64,000 bases of DNA from Barthelona sp. PCE (taxonomy: Eukaryota > Metamonada: BaSk clade). Below are positions 21,393 to 30,487 of the stretch, piece after piece. The stretch is from assembly GCA_040285745.1 (NCBI GenBank), contig JAUFOR010000001.1:620001-684000 (forward strand), in the 5' to 3' direction. The notes under the pieces were generated by a model. The model was not told the origin of the DNA. It did not search any database and worked only from the letters and a program-made list of their open reading frames with translations. A program made the translations under genes and the position numbers. The stretch's first letter is position 1; each line of letters starts with the position of its first letter.

Positions 21393-24300
21393 TTAGCAAA
21401 TATTAAGTTGATTAAAGCTATTAACCAAAGTTTCAAACATTTTTTGCAAATTTTGTGATAGAGTCCTCTTAGCAGGATCAAGAATACTGTTAAGCCTACT
21501 CAACAGCGTATCGAACTGGATACACTTACTAAAAACGTTTGGACTATTGGATTCAATGAATAAACTATTTGTGATACTCATTATCACATTCAACTCAACA
21601 TCTGAAATGTTTGACATTCTCGTTTTATCATCAGTCAAGGAAAGTCTTTCATTGTTAAATATGTTGTAAAGCATGATTATGAACGTACGATCGTTTTGAT
21701 CATCAGAATTAACGATAACTTTTCTCATGCAACTTGATCTAGTAAGAATTCTTTCAAATCCAATCAAAAACTGAACGAAAGCATCTGATTTGGATGCCTG
21801 ATCCATGATTATACGCTTCAAACTCTCTACAAACGCTACTCTCGAAAGAATTTGATCGCTGAAAACATCTTCAACATGCATATATGAAAGACACTTGAGA
21901 GCACTAATGTTAACAGAACGATCATCGAGGAGGTCTAAAACTCTGCAAATGAAAAATTTCGATTTCTCATCAGAACCATCGTAAGTAAGTTCAACAATAT
22001 CCTTTTCATCGCATTTAATACCAAAGGGATAGAGCAACAACATCCGCTTTGAAAACGCATCGGTCGACTCTCTCATGGAAAGGAGTCTTTGAATCACCTT
22101 TTTGTTTAGCTCTTTGCTAATTAAATCTAAACGTGACGGTTGCATACGCGTACAATTATAAAGACTGGCAATGCATTTGGTTATATGTTGCATATCGACT
22201 TCACCCGCACCCATGGTGATGATGTTAGACAGTGCCTCGAGGAAGGGAGCAAGATAAGAGTTGGATGCTGTACGGAACAAGTTGTTTGACATTGAGATTC
22301 TGTTGTACACATCGACAAGTCTTGTTCTACCCTCGTAACCAGCAGGTATGAACGCCTCGTACAGGGCCTCGAAACTGTCGCAGATCTTTGGTAGAACGAG
22401 CGATGAACATATTGAGAATTGTGAGATACATTCGAAAACGCGACCAATAATCATTGAATACTGCTCCTCGTGAACAAAAAGAAGACCCAGCAGGCCTTCC
22501 ATGTGCTCCTCGTTAAGAAGAGGGGTGGCATTATCTGCGACATACGTTGGAAACATTTCTCTCTGACGTTCGTGAGTATCATCAGTATCCAATTCCTTCA
22601 ACTTCTCCTTGTGATTGTTGAACGAGCTCAGAGCAAATACAATAGACCTGAACAGAGACGCAACGCATCCCTGCTGCACTGTCAATGACAGCAAACGGGA
22701 CCCTGACAGAGAGCTTTTGTTGTCAGATTTCGCAATGAGCCAGATGATGTTGACCGCCATAATCATGATGGGGAACTGTTGGGTTTGTAAGATCGACTTG
22801 ATGACATCGAACCCACCTGCCATGATAAGCATATGTAGTGCAGAGTGATCCAGCTTTGTTGTGGATGTTTGGACAATATGGTTAATAATGTTGCATACGA
22901 ACCAGATCGCTGTGAAGGATGCGTTATTGATCTGCAAAAGCGTATTGCAGTGGGTAACGAGACCAAACATGATGAATTCGATGGCTAGTTGATTCTTTTC
23001 GTCGAGCAACAAAATTGTCAGAATAAGCTCAAACATAACAGCTTGGTTTGCTCGCAGGGTATCTGCACGTATCTTTAGCTCTTCCATTCTTTCCATTCTT
23101 TGCATTTCCCCTTTCAAACGGAGCTTTTCCATTCCAGGATCTTGCTCCCTCTTTTCATTCACAGAAGAGTTCAGTAACTGCAGTTCATCAATTACATCCT
23201 TGAAAGCTGTAATACTCTTACCAAGAGTTGAAAGTATGATGTTAACACCGTCCTGCGATTTAATACAGTGAAGTGAAACTTTATCAAGATCTTTCAGGAT
23301 TGCACCTATCAATCTGCTCATGTATGCGTTGGTGACATCAACAGTAGCAATGGAGGGTACGTTTGTTAACAAGCGCCCAGTCTTATCGGAAGAGTCGAAG
23401 TTCTGCACCTGACCGACGTTGTGGTCGAAATCTTCAATGCTGGCCTGGGGAGTAGTGTGATGTTGTTGGTTTGTGCTATCGATCTCAAGCATATCAAAGC
23501 CGTCCGAATCAAAAACGTTTGATTCAACGTGCAAGTTATTACGTGCAGGGGTGGATTCCAAAATATGTGTGGTTTGAGACTTTGGTGTTGCTGGAATCGT
23601 AGGGATAGATGGCGAAAATGATACAATACTTCCAGAACTGGTTGGCGATATAGTTTTTGTTGGTGAAAAGAACCCTGAAGCGGTTATGGAACCGAGGTTG
23701 TGGAACGAAACATCGGGCAGCGACGGTGCTACAGTTGCTGGGGTTATGAAGTTGGTAACAGAATTGTCAGCAACATTCGTTGAGGGGGTGAATGTGAAGT
23801 TATCCAAAAAAGGAATGTCCATCTCCCCAAGATCTGCCATCTCGCTTTTGTCTGCGAGCTTCTTACTCACAACAGCAAGATCCTCTTTCTTGGGACTGAC
23901 CAAGGAAGGCATTATATCCGAAGGTTTGATAAGCGTAAAGTTTCTGTAGGTTACAAAGTCGCTTTGTTTCTCTTTTATGATCCAATCATCGTTTAGCAGT
24001 TCAATGGCACTAGGTCTTTCCTCTGGATTCTTCTTGAAACACTTCTTCAAAAACTGTTCAACCTCCTTCGGAATTCCTGCTGGAATTGGCATTGGCATCT
24101 CTACTGTCTGGAAAATTGCAGCATATGCAGACATAGATCCGTTTGGTGGGCTGCCTGTAATTAATTCATGGACCAAACAACCCAAAGACCAGATATCAGA
24201 CCTGTCCGTGGCTGGTAGCTCCTGGATAACCTCAGGTGACATCCAGTACGGGCTTCCCTTGAAGCCTCCGGTGGATGTATTGTTAAGAGCTATCCCAAAA

Positions 24301-24788
24301 TCAATAATCTTGACTGTTTTTTGGCTGTTAATCATGATATTGGCACCTTTTATATCTCTATGGATAATTCCCTTAGAGTGAATTAATTGGAGACCGTGTA
24401 GTACCTGGCACGTGATGCTACGGACCGTTTCAAGCTTTAGTTCCTGTTTTCGACAACGTACTGCTGCTGTATCACCATCAACATATTCTGTGACAATAAA
24501 TATATATCCTTCGAACTCAAAATGATTGTGGTACTTAATGATGTGATGGTTTTGTTCATGTGCGATCATGTTGTCATCAGTAAATGCACGTAAAACGTTT
24601 AGCTCATTTTCCCATTCCTCTTTTATGTCATCACTTGCTGGCATTACCTTACAGGCGAAGGTATCCATTTGATCTGTGATTTTGTATACATTTCCAAATG
24701 CTCCAGATCCTAAAAAAGTTGGATCTCTTGCGTAATCATGTGCTTCGAGAGCAGCATTAAGGGTTTTATCGTCTATACTGCAGTTCAT
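21393..24788 (-). CDS. Cdc7/MAP3K-epsilon-like (SIN pathway) protein kinase
   Basis: I start at the ATG at 24788 (MNCSIDDKT); the frame continues upstream without an ATG. The 1,131-residue protein has an N-terminal STE-family kinase domain (about residues 25-285) with GSGAFGNVY, the ACKV lysine, HRDIKGANIM, IDFGIA and YWMSPEV, so it should be active. A Ser/Thr/Pro-rich linker with putative phosphosites is followed by a long helical ARM-like half (about 540-1,130). This layout is that of fission yeast Cdc7, Dictyostelium SepA and plant MAP3K-epsilon, which act in septation-initiation and cytokinesis signalling. The linker contains many SP/TP sites, suggesting regulation by proline-directed kinases. 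It is divergent from the aldolase-like gene with 307 nt between starts. Confidence 0.82.
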   Translation of the reverse strand: MNCSIDDKTLNAALEAHDYARDPTFLGSGAFGNVYKITDQMDTFACKVMPASDDIKEEWENELNVLRAFTDDNMIAHEQNHHIIKYHNHFEFEGYIFIVTEYVDGDTAAVRCRKQELKLETVRSITCQVLHGLQLIHSKGIIHRDIKGANIMINSQKTVKIIDFGIALNNTSTGGFKGSPYWMSPEVIQELPATDRSDIWSLGCLVHELITGSPPNGSMSAYAAIFQTVEMPMPIPAGIPKEVEQFLKKCFKKNPEERPSAIELLNDDWIIKEKQSDFVTYRNFTLIKPSDIMPSLVSPKKEDLAVVSKKLADKSEMADLGEMDIPFLDNFTFTPSTNVADNSVTNFITPATVAPSLPDVSFHNLGSITASGFFSPTKTISPTSSGSIVSFSPSIPTIPATPKSQTTHILESTPARNNLHVESNVFDSDGFDMLEIDSTNQQHHTTPQASIEDFDHNVGQVQNFDSSDKTGRLLTNVPSIATVDVTNAYMSRLIGAILKDLDKVSLHCIKSQDGVNIILSTLGKSITAFKDVIDELQLLNSSVNEKREQDPGMEKLRLKGEMQRMERMEELKIRADTLRANQAVMFELILTILLLDEKNQLAIEFIMFGLVTHCNTLLQINNASFTAIWFVCNIINHIVQTSTTKLDHSALHMLIMAGGFDVIKSILQTQQFPIMIMAVNIIWLIAKSDNKSSLSGSRLLSLTVQQGCVASLFRSIVFALSSFNNHKEKLKELDTDDTHERQREMFPTYVADNATPLLNEEHMEGLLGLLFVHEEQYSMIIGRVFECISQFSICSSLVLPKICDSFEALYEAFIPAGYEGRTRLVDVYNRISMSNNLFRTASNSYLAPFLEALSNIITMGAGEVDMQHITKCIASLYNCTRMQPSRLDLISKELNKKVIQRLLSMRESTDAFSKRMLLLYPFGIKCDEKDIVELTYDGSDEKSKFFICRVLDLLDDRSVNISALKCLSYMHVEDVFSDQILSRVAFVESLKRIIMDQASKSDAFVQFLIGFERILTRSSCMRKVIVNSDDQNDRTFIIMLYNIFNNERLSLTDDKTRMSNISDVELNVIMSITNSLFIESNSPNVFSKCIQFDTLLSRLNSILDPAKRTLSQNLQKMFETLVNSFNQLNIC

Positions 24789-25095
24789 CGACAAAAAATC
24801 GTATGTATGCACAAAAGAAAGAAAAAGGGGATTAAAAAATTTAACGAAAGATTCTCAATATTATAGTTTTTAAAACAGATAGCACGTTCTTAAAACACTC
24901 ATATATACCCGCTCATATGTTAACCAAATCGCTACTTCTTTTGCGCGAATTTTTTAAATATCAAAGTTTAAAGAGAGATTCTATAGATTTAATATAGATT
25001 AAATTGGTTTACATGTCATCTGTATCATCTTGGACCCATACATTTGATGTGAATTACGTTTTTGCCTTTTAGTTCTTTATTCAACATCTGAATTA
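24789..25095. other. Divergent promoter region
   Basis: About 307 nt of A/T-rich sequence between the kinase gene (minus) and the aldolase-like gene (plus). It contains CCCCTTTTTCTTTC a short distance before the kinase ATG on the minus strand and no coding or RNA feature that I can support. Confidence 0.5.
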
Positions 25096-26220
25096 ATGAA
25101 GGACTATTTATTGGTTGGGGGCAGCCATGTTGAGGGAATGGGCGCCCGTCCCAGCGGTTTTTTTCGAAAACTATGTCAGGGTATCGTTGATAATTGCAAT
25201 CCCGATATGTACACCTATGTCAACGGTATTGAGTCCAAAGAGCATTTGATATCATTACTAAATATCACTGTGGACCACAAGATCATCTTTTGGTTTGCTG
25301 CAGTGCCCAATTCCTGGAAGTTGAATGAGGAAGCCACCCTTGGTAGAATTAAACAGTTGAATTACAGGTGTATGCTTGTGTGTAGCAAGTTCAACGGAAC
25401 CACCACTGAGCCGAAATATTCAGACGCAGAGCTGATCGGCCGAGCATTAGCTGTGAAAGCGAATGTGGCTATTGAATTTAAAAAAAATGAAGAACAGAAA
25501 GTTTTTTCTCGATTGTTTGATTGCTTGGGCAACTGTTTTGCGGCCACTTACGACATTGAAGAGCTTTTTAATGCAATTAAAAATCGTTTAACACTCTTAA
25601 GCTCAGTCATCAGGTGGCGTTCAACATCGATCGATGAAGAACCAGCAAACCCACCACAGCTCCAAATGGACGCGTTCCTCAATGTCGTGCACGAGTACGC
25701 GGAGGTGTACTCTGTATGCATGGCTGAGGCAGCGAAAAATGGTGACCGATTCTTTGGGAACTGTTCTTTCCGTGCACCTGATCATTTTAGGTGCTTAAAG
25801 CTATTCCCCTCCATGCGCAGTGATTCTGGCATATATGTTTCGCCTCGGAATGTTGATAAAAAGAAGGTGAGCTCTATGGTTTTGTGCAAACTTAACGAGG
25901 AAGGTAATGGTGTCGAGTTTATTGGTGAAAGAAAACCATCAGTGGACACACCCGTTCAGTTGCTACTGTATTCATACTATAAGAATATAAACTACATGGT
26001 TCACGGTCACACTTACGTTGAAACTGCAATCATAACAGATACCGTCTATCCATGTGGAGCTGTGCAGGAGGCAGAGTGTATCATCCGTGCTGCACCTGAC
26101 CCGTTCGCAACACGGTTGGCCATCAATATTAAGGGTCATGGGCATATCCTGATGGGTCAGTGCATTGAAGACTTGATTGGTTATGAGTGTGATGCCAGAC
26201 CGGTATTTGAAAGGTGTTAG
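25096..26220 (+). CDS. Class II aldolase/adducin-like protein with N-terminal extension
   Basis: The C-terminal half (about residues 195-370) follows the class II aldolase/adducin pattern: GNCSFRAPDHFRCLKL, SDSGIYVSP, a PS-x-D segment, VHGHTYVETA supplying the HxH metal pair, and KGHGHILMGQCIEDL supplying the third histidine. At the usual catalytic or metal-linked glutamate of the PSxE motif the protein has aspartate, so activity may differ from fuculose-1-phosphate aldolase or the epimerases. The first about 170 residues (starting MKDYLLVGGSHVEGMG) form an alpha/beta domain that I do not recognise. Substrate is unknown. The stop codon overlaps that of the convergent MFS gene by three bases. 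Confidence 0.7.
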   Translation: MKDYLLVGGSHVEGMGARPSGFFRKLCQGIVDNCNPDMYTYVNGIESKEHLISLLNITVDHKIIFWFAAVPNSWKLNEEATLGRIKQLNYRCMLVCSKFNGTTTEPKYSDAELIGRALAVKANVAIEFKKNEEQKVFSRLFDCLGNCFAATYDIEELFNAIKNRLTLLSSVIRWRSTSIDEEPANPPQLQMDAFLNVVHEYAEVYSVCMAEAAKNGDRFFGNCSFRAPDHFRCLKLFPSMRSDSGIYVSPRNVDKKKVSSMVLCKLNEEGNGVEFIGERKPSVDTPVQLLLYSYYKNINYMVHGHTYVETAIITDTVYPCGAVQEAECIIRAAPDPFATRLAINIKGHGHILMGQCIEDLIGYECDARPVFERC

Positions 26221-28028
26221 TCTCTCTCGTGTTTGTAAACATCCAAAAGGTAGTCAGTTTCATGTAATTTGCAGAGATGGGCAAGAACAAATATGTTAAT
26301 TAGACCAACTGCGACACAACCCCCATATGTCCAATGCTTGGATGTGTCAAAAAGGCCACCAAGGACAAGCGGTCCTGCAAAGCGCCCCAACCACCTACAA
26401 CTGTTTGCCACCGCTAAAACCATTGCGACATCAACGGAACTGGCACAGTCAGCACTGATAGTCATTACAGGTCCAACAACAAAAGAAACAATACCATGGA
26501 AAGCGGAAATGACACAGTAACTGATGTATGAATCGAAGAAGTTATATAGGGAATAGACAATTGTGATTAAAATTTGACCATAAAGAGCAAGTTTGTATTG
26601 ACCGATATTCTTTGACAATCGCTTCACAAAAAACATGTGAAACATAACCATTGATACTGCCATTATCAAAAGAACATATGAAACAAGAGTTGCTGAAGCA
26701 TTCTGTTGAGTGACCAGATCATAACCCACTGTGTTCAAGATAGTTTGATTTGTCGACCAGACTAAAAATGTGGAGAGCATTGCGTATCTAAACCTCTTGT
26801 GTTTGATGAAATAAGACACCATTGAATATGATATATTGCTAATTGGAACACCATCTACTAATTTAATACTTTTCTCGCTTACTGCATCTTCTAACTCTTT
26901 GAAACGGTTAAATTCAGCACGACTGAGTCCTGTTACACGAGATTTTGTGCTGCATATTTTCTTTTGAGGTTCTATGTGATTTTTTAACCCAAAAAATTCA
27001 ACTATAAATGAGACAAAACAAAAAAGCATAAAAAGATACATTGTTTTTTCGAAACTTTTATCAAAAACATTATCATAAAAGTAAGCACCACCAAAGATGC
27101 CAAAGATACCCGATAAACTCATCATTGATGTCATCCAACCGAATAAATGAACCTTTGCCGGACTGTTCTTTGGGGTTAAATCACTGAATAATGAAGAAAT
27201 AGTTACTGTACACGATGCAAATATACCTCCAAGGGCACGTGACATGAAATGGCCGATTAAAGTCTTGGAAATAGCACTACAGTATAGACTTACAGATAGG
27301 AAGAATAAGCAAACTAATATCGTCAGTCTCTGACCGAATTTATCCGTTATCTTGCCCAGGAAGGGACTTGCAATTGTACTTGAGAGAGCAAACACACTAA
27401 GAATTGCGCTGTATGCAAAAGAGCCGGCGTTTAGTGTTGTGAGCTGCTCTGGAAGTAACGGATTTAGAACACTAAAAGAGCACCCGAGGAGGAACATGCC
27501 CAGAAACGGGAGAAATACAAGACTAAACGTGATTCGTGGATGTATATTTGCCTTTAAGGTATTGAACTCTTCTTTGATAACGTTGAAAGATCGTATGCAT
27601 CCTTCATGGAGGGCAACAACGCATGCAGCACTGTTTAAGGCTTGGAAGAATTGAAGCATTTCGGATTTCAAAGCATCAATATCCATTGTTTCTTGAAGTA
27701 GAACGCAGTACAAATTGTTGTCGAATTCGTGGTAAAGCAAGGCGTGTTCAGTCGGTTGCCCGTCTTCAAGGTGATCATCGATGTTAATTTGGCTCCTGAC
27801 ATGATCAAAAATATCTGCATAAGTTGTTGATTGAGAAGGTATATGTCCTACTAAATGGTGAGTAAGTGCTTCTTCGTGGCTTATATCGACCAAAAAATTG
27901 TGTTCAGAATCGAAATTGTAGATATCAGATATCAAATTCTCAATCCTGCTGTCCACAAATGATATTTTCTCATATTTGAACGTATCTTGAGATAAACAGT
28001 CCCTTAGAACATCTAATTGTTGTTCCAT
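26217..28028 (-). CDS. MFS transporter with long cytosolic N-terminus
   Basis: The ATG at 28028 (MEQQLDVLRDCLS) gives 603 residues; the frame extends upstream without an ATG. Residues 1-165 are soluble and helical, somewhat like an SPX-type or regulatory extension but without a match I trust. From about 168 there are roughly twelve hydrophobic helices with MFS features, including GKITDKFGQRLTI after helix 2 (the loop 2-3 motif) and a charged central loop. The N-terminal half contains the SLFSDLTPKNSP segment in place of the usual motif. The transported substrate cannot be deduced. The gene shares its stop region with the aldolase-like gene and is divergent from the CPSF73-like gene. Confidence 0.82.
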   Translation of the reverse strand: MEQQLDVLRDCLSQDTFKYEKISFVDSRIENLISDIYNFDSEHNFLVDISHEEALTHHLVGHIPSQSTTYADIFDHVRSQINIDDHLEDGQPTEHALLYHEFDNNLYCVLLQETMDIDALKSEMLQFFQALNSAACVVALHEGCIRSFNVIKEEFNTLKANIHPRITFSLVFLPFLGMFLLGCSFSVLNPLLPEQLTTLNAGSFAYSAILSVFALSSTIASPFLGKITDKFGQRLTILVCLFFLSVSLYCSAISKTLIGHFMSRALGGIFASCTVTISSLFSDLTPKNSPAKVHLFGWMTSMMSLSGIFGIFGGAYFYDNVFDKSFEKTMYLFMLFCFVSFIVEFFGLKNHIEPQKKICSTKSRVTGLSRAEFNRFKELEDAVSEKSIKLVDGVPISNISYSMVSYFIKHKRFRYAMLSTFLVWSTNQTILNTVGYDLVTQQNASATLVSYVLLIMAVSMVMFHMFFVKRLSKNIGQYKLALYGQILITIVYSLYNFFDSYISYCVISAFHGIVSFVVGPVMTISADCASSVDVAMVLAVANSCRWLGRFAGPLVLGGLFDTSKHWTYGGCVAVGLINIFVLAHLCKLHETDYLLDVYKHERD

Positions 28029-28420
28029 TAATTTGAAGAAGAAGAAAAAAGTCTTTCCAAAAACTATCTTACTTTCTGCCAAAAGAAAACAGCATTTTGT
28101 GGTGTTTTTTGGAGTTTATATGCGATATTGATCAAAAGCAAACATAGAATTTTTCACTAACTGGGCTAAGCTTTTGAACACCTATCGCGAAGTTCTATCA
28201 TGTTTATTCCTTAATTTAGTTCAGTTAGGAGTATATTATGAGACACAATAAATATTTTTGTTTTGCAATTATTTGTCTAGTTTTTCCTATTCTACTGGTT
28301 AGGACATAAGATTTCAGCTTTATAGTTGCACAAAGAATCGGAACTGTTCATGTATTGAAACAGCGCTGTGTTTTGACATTTCTCACCTAACACAAGGATA
28401 TTCACAGATAAACGTATGAA
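28029..28420. other. Divergent promoter region
   Basis: About 392 nt of A/T-rich sequence lie between the MFS and CPSF73-like starts. A segment TTAGTTCAGTTAGGAG looks like a tRNA D-arm, but no anticodon or T-arm follows. I see no gene here. An ATTCACAG element is about 20 nt before the ATG at 28421. Confidence 0.5.
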
Positions 28421-30361
28421 ATGAAGGGCGAATTGGGGATTAGCGTATTGGGCGCAGCTCAAGATGTAGGAGGATCGTGTTACATATTATATATTAGCGG
28501 TTTTCGTGTTCTAATTGATGTTGGTCTCTTTACTGGACGTAAAGCAGTTGATCCGTGGCCACAGTTTGAGGTTCAGTTGGATACATTAAAAAAACTGGAT
28601 GCAATTATTATTACCCATCATCATATGGATCATGTGGGGTCTATACTGAAGTTACTCGAACTAACAAGTTTCAAAGGGCCCATATATATGACAGACTTCA
28701 CAGATAGTTCATCTAAAGTCGTAATCAGTGATTCTTTAAGACTTCAACAAAAAAGACAAGGTGTTTTCGAGAAAAACAAGAGTTTTAAGTCATTATTGGA
28801 CGATGGCTTCAACAATGTTAATTATATACAGTACGACAGAACTTTCTATATACCTAGCAGACATGGAACTAGAGGATTTTTGAAAGTAGTTCCAATTTTT
28901 TCTTCCCATCTTTTAGGAGCTGTGTCTCTATTTATATATTCGAAGGAATACACGTTTTATTACTCAGGAGACGTCTATAATGTTCCGGATTCACTATTAA
29001 AGCCCGCACAAAATTCTTTTAAGTTCAAGGGTGCTGTAGCACCAGATTTAGCATTAGTTGAAGCAACAAACGCATCCAAGCGTGTTATGCCTCGGAGAAG
29101 ACGTAATTACAAGATTAAAAGAAATGTAAGATCCGTCGTCTTGCAGGGAGGCAAGATTCTTATGCCTCTTTTGAGTCTTGGTCGTGCGCAAGAAGTAGCA
29201 GTGATCATTGATCAATGGTTACAGCATAACCCAGTGGACAGATATCATGTGCTCAAGTATTTTGAAGTGTTACAAGATTTCCAATCAAAAAGAGTTGGAA
29301 TTCGATTTTTTTTCTCTTCTCCTTTAGCAGAAGCAATCAATTACTCGTATTTAAACGTGATTCAAGATTTTTCATCAGGATTGCGTTATCATTTCAAGAA
29401 GTGTTCAACATCCAATGGAGTACATCATCGATTTAACATTGGTGATGCGACCACCGTTGGAGAATTGTACAATCCTTGTTCATTTGTATTTTTAGAACCT
29501 GTCACAGACAACCATCATCTTTTTCATCGAGGAGCTATGAGTTTAATTTGTTCACCAGCACAAATCGGTAATGTAGGTATTTCTTTTAGGGTTCTTTCAA
29601 AATGGTGTACTTCAAGAAAAAATATGTTTTTTTCTATCGGTTATAACAAGAGTCATTCGTCGAACGGTCGAATTTTGTCTGGTAAAACAAAGAGTTTAGA
29701 TACTAGGGAAGGACAGAGCCCAATCAATTGCCAATTAGATTCAATTGATTTTTTCAATCATTCAGATCGCATGGGTGTTGTGTTGTTGATCATGGCACTT
29801 AAAATGAAAAATGTTGCATTTATTCACGGAGAGCATTCTATGCTAGGTCGTTTTCTTGGTAATATTCGATTTTCTTCGTTATTTGATTACCTTAATTGCC
29901 ACGCATTTGTACCAGATAACTATTCAGACATGGTTGTTGAAGATAAAAGTAAGAAAATAGCAGTTGCTAAGAAAGTTAGTGTTCCTTCTTTTCCTGAATG
30001 GTTTGATCCTTTAAATTCGACAGACGATCTCGTACTAATGCGATCAAACACTAATATTGAAGTTTGTTCAGTTTCTGATATTAATAAGCTCATAATAGTT
30101 ACAGATTTTTCACTGCGAAGTGATCTTGAAGTTGGTTTTATGAAAACATTTGTGGCTGAGGTTTCAAGAGATATTGAAAATTTTGGCTTTTTGACTGATG
30201 TTGATGGGATTTTTGTTGAATTTTTAGAAACTATCAAGTTTGGAAACAGTGAATGCATTTTTTCTACATGTTCCAACAGTGTGAGCGTCGAGTACACAGC
30301 AAATAATGTCGATTTAGTTCTCAGGTTCCAAGATTTTTTGAGTGTAAATGATCTTCTTTAG
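28421..30361 (+). CDS. CPSF73/Ints11-like beta-CASP nuclease
   Basis: The 646-residue protein has a metallo-beta-lactamase fold with the HxHxDH motif in ITHHHMDHVGS (about residues 64-73), a later SSHLLGAVS histidine and YSGDVYNVP, which supplies the bridging aspartate. A beta-CASP insert follows (MPLLSLGRAQEVAVIID, then the expected alternating strands), and a further HGEH segment near residue 470. This is the architecture of CPSF73, the endonuclease that cleaves pre-mRNA before polyadenylation, and of Integrator Ints11. Divergence is high (for example RRRRNYKIKRN inserts), so it may be a lineage-specific paralogue such as CPSF100-like. The gene is upstream of and in tandem with the HOP gene. 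Confidence 0.75.
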   Translation: MKGELGISVLGAAQDVGGSCYILYISGFRVLIDVGLFTGRKAVDPWPQFEVQLDTLKKLDAIIITHHHMDHVGSILKLLELTSFKGPIYMTDFTDSSSKVVISDSLRLQQKRQGVFEKNKSFKSLLDDGFNNVNYIQYDRTFYIPSRHGTRGFLKVVPIFSSHLLGAVSLFIYSKEYTFYYSGDVYNVPDSLLKPAQNSFKFKGAVAPDLALVEATNASKRVMPRRRRNYKIKRNVRSVVLQGGKILMPLLSLGRAQEVAVIIDQWLQHNPVDRYHVLKYFEVLQDFQSKRVGIRFFFSSPLAEAINYSYLNVIQDFSSGLRYHFKKCSTSNGVHHRFNIGDATTVGELYNPCSFVFLEPVTDNHHLFHRGAMSLICSPAQIGNVGISFRVLSKWCTSRKNMFFSIGYNKSHSSNGRILSGKTKSLDTREGQSPINCQLDSIDFFNHSDRMGVVLLIMALKMKNVAFIHGEHSMLGRFLGNIRFSSLFDYLNCHAFVPDNYSDMVVEDKSKKIAVAKKVSVPSFPEWFDPLNSTDDLVLMRSNTNIEVCSVSDINKLIIVTDFSLRSDLEVGFMKTFVAEVSRDIENFGFLTDVDGIFVEFLETIKFGNSECIFSTCSNSVSVEYTANNVDLVLRFQDFLSVNDLL

Positions 30362-30487
30362 ATATTCGCTTTTGTATTTTTATCCCATTAATAAGGGTGT
30401 ATCTCATATTTGTAACTTAATGATGTGGCGAGAAGTAAATTTTATGAGTTTTGGACCTTGTTTCACTTTTCTTTCCTATATCAACTT

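Noticed and set aside
28215-28235. TTAGTTCAGTTAGGAG resembling a tRNA D-arm
   Set aside because: No anticodon or T-arm follows at the required spacing.
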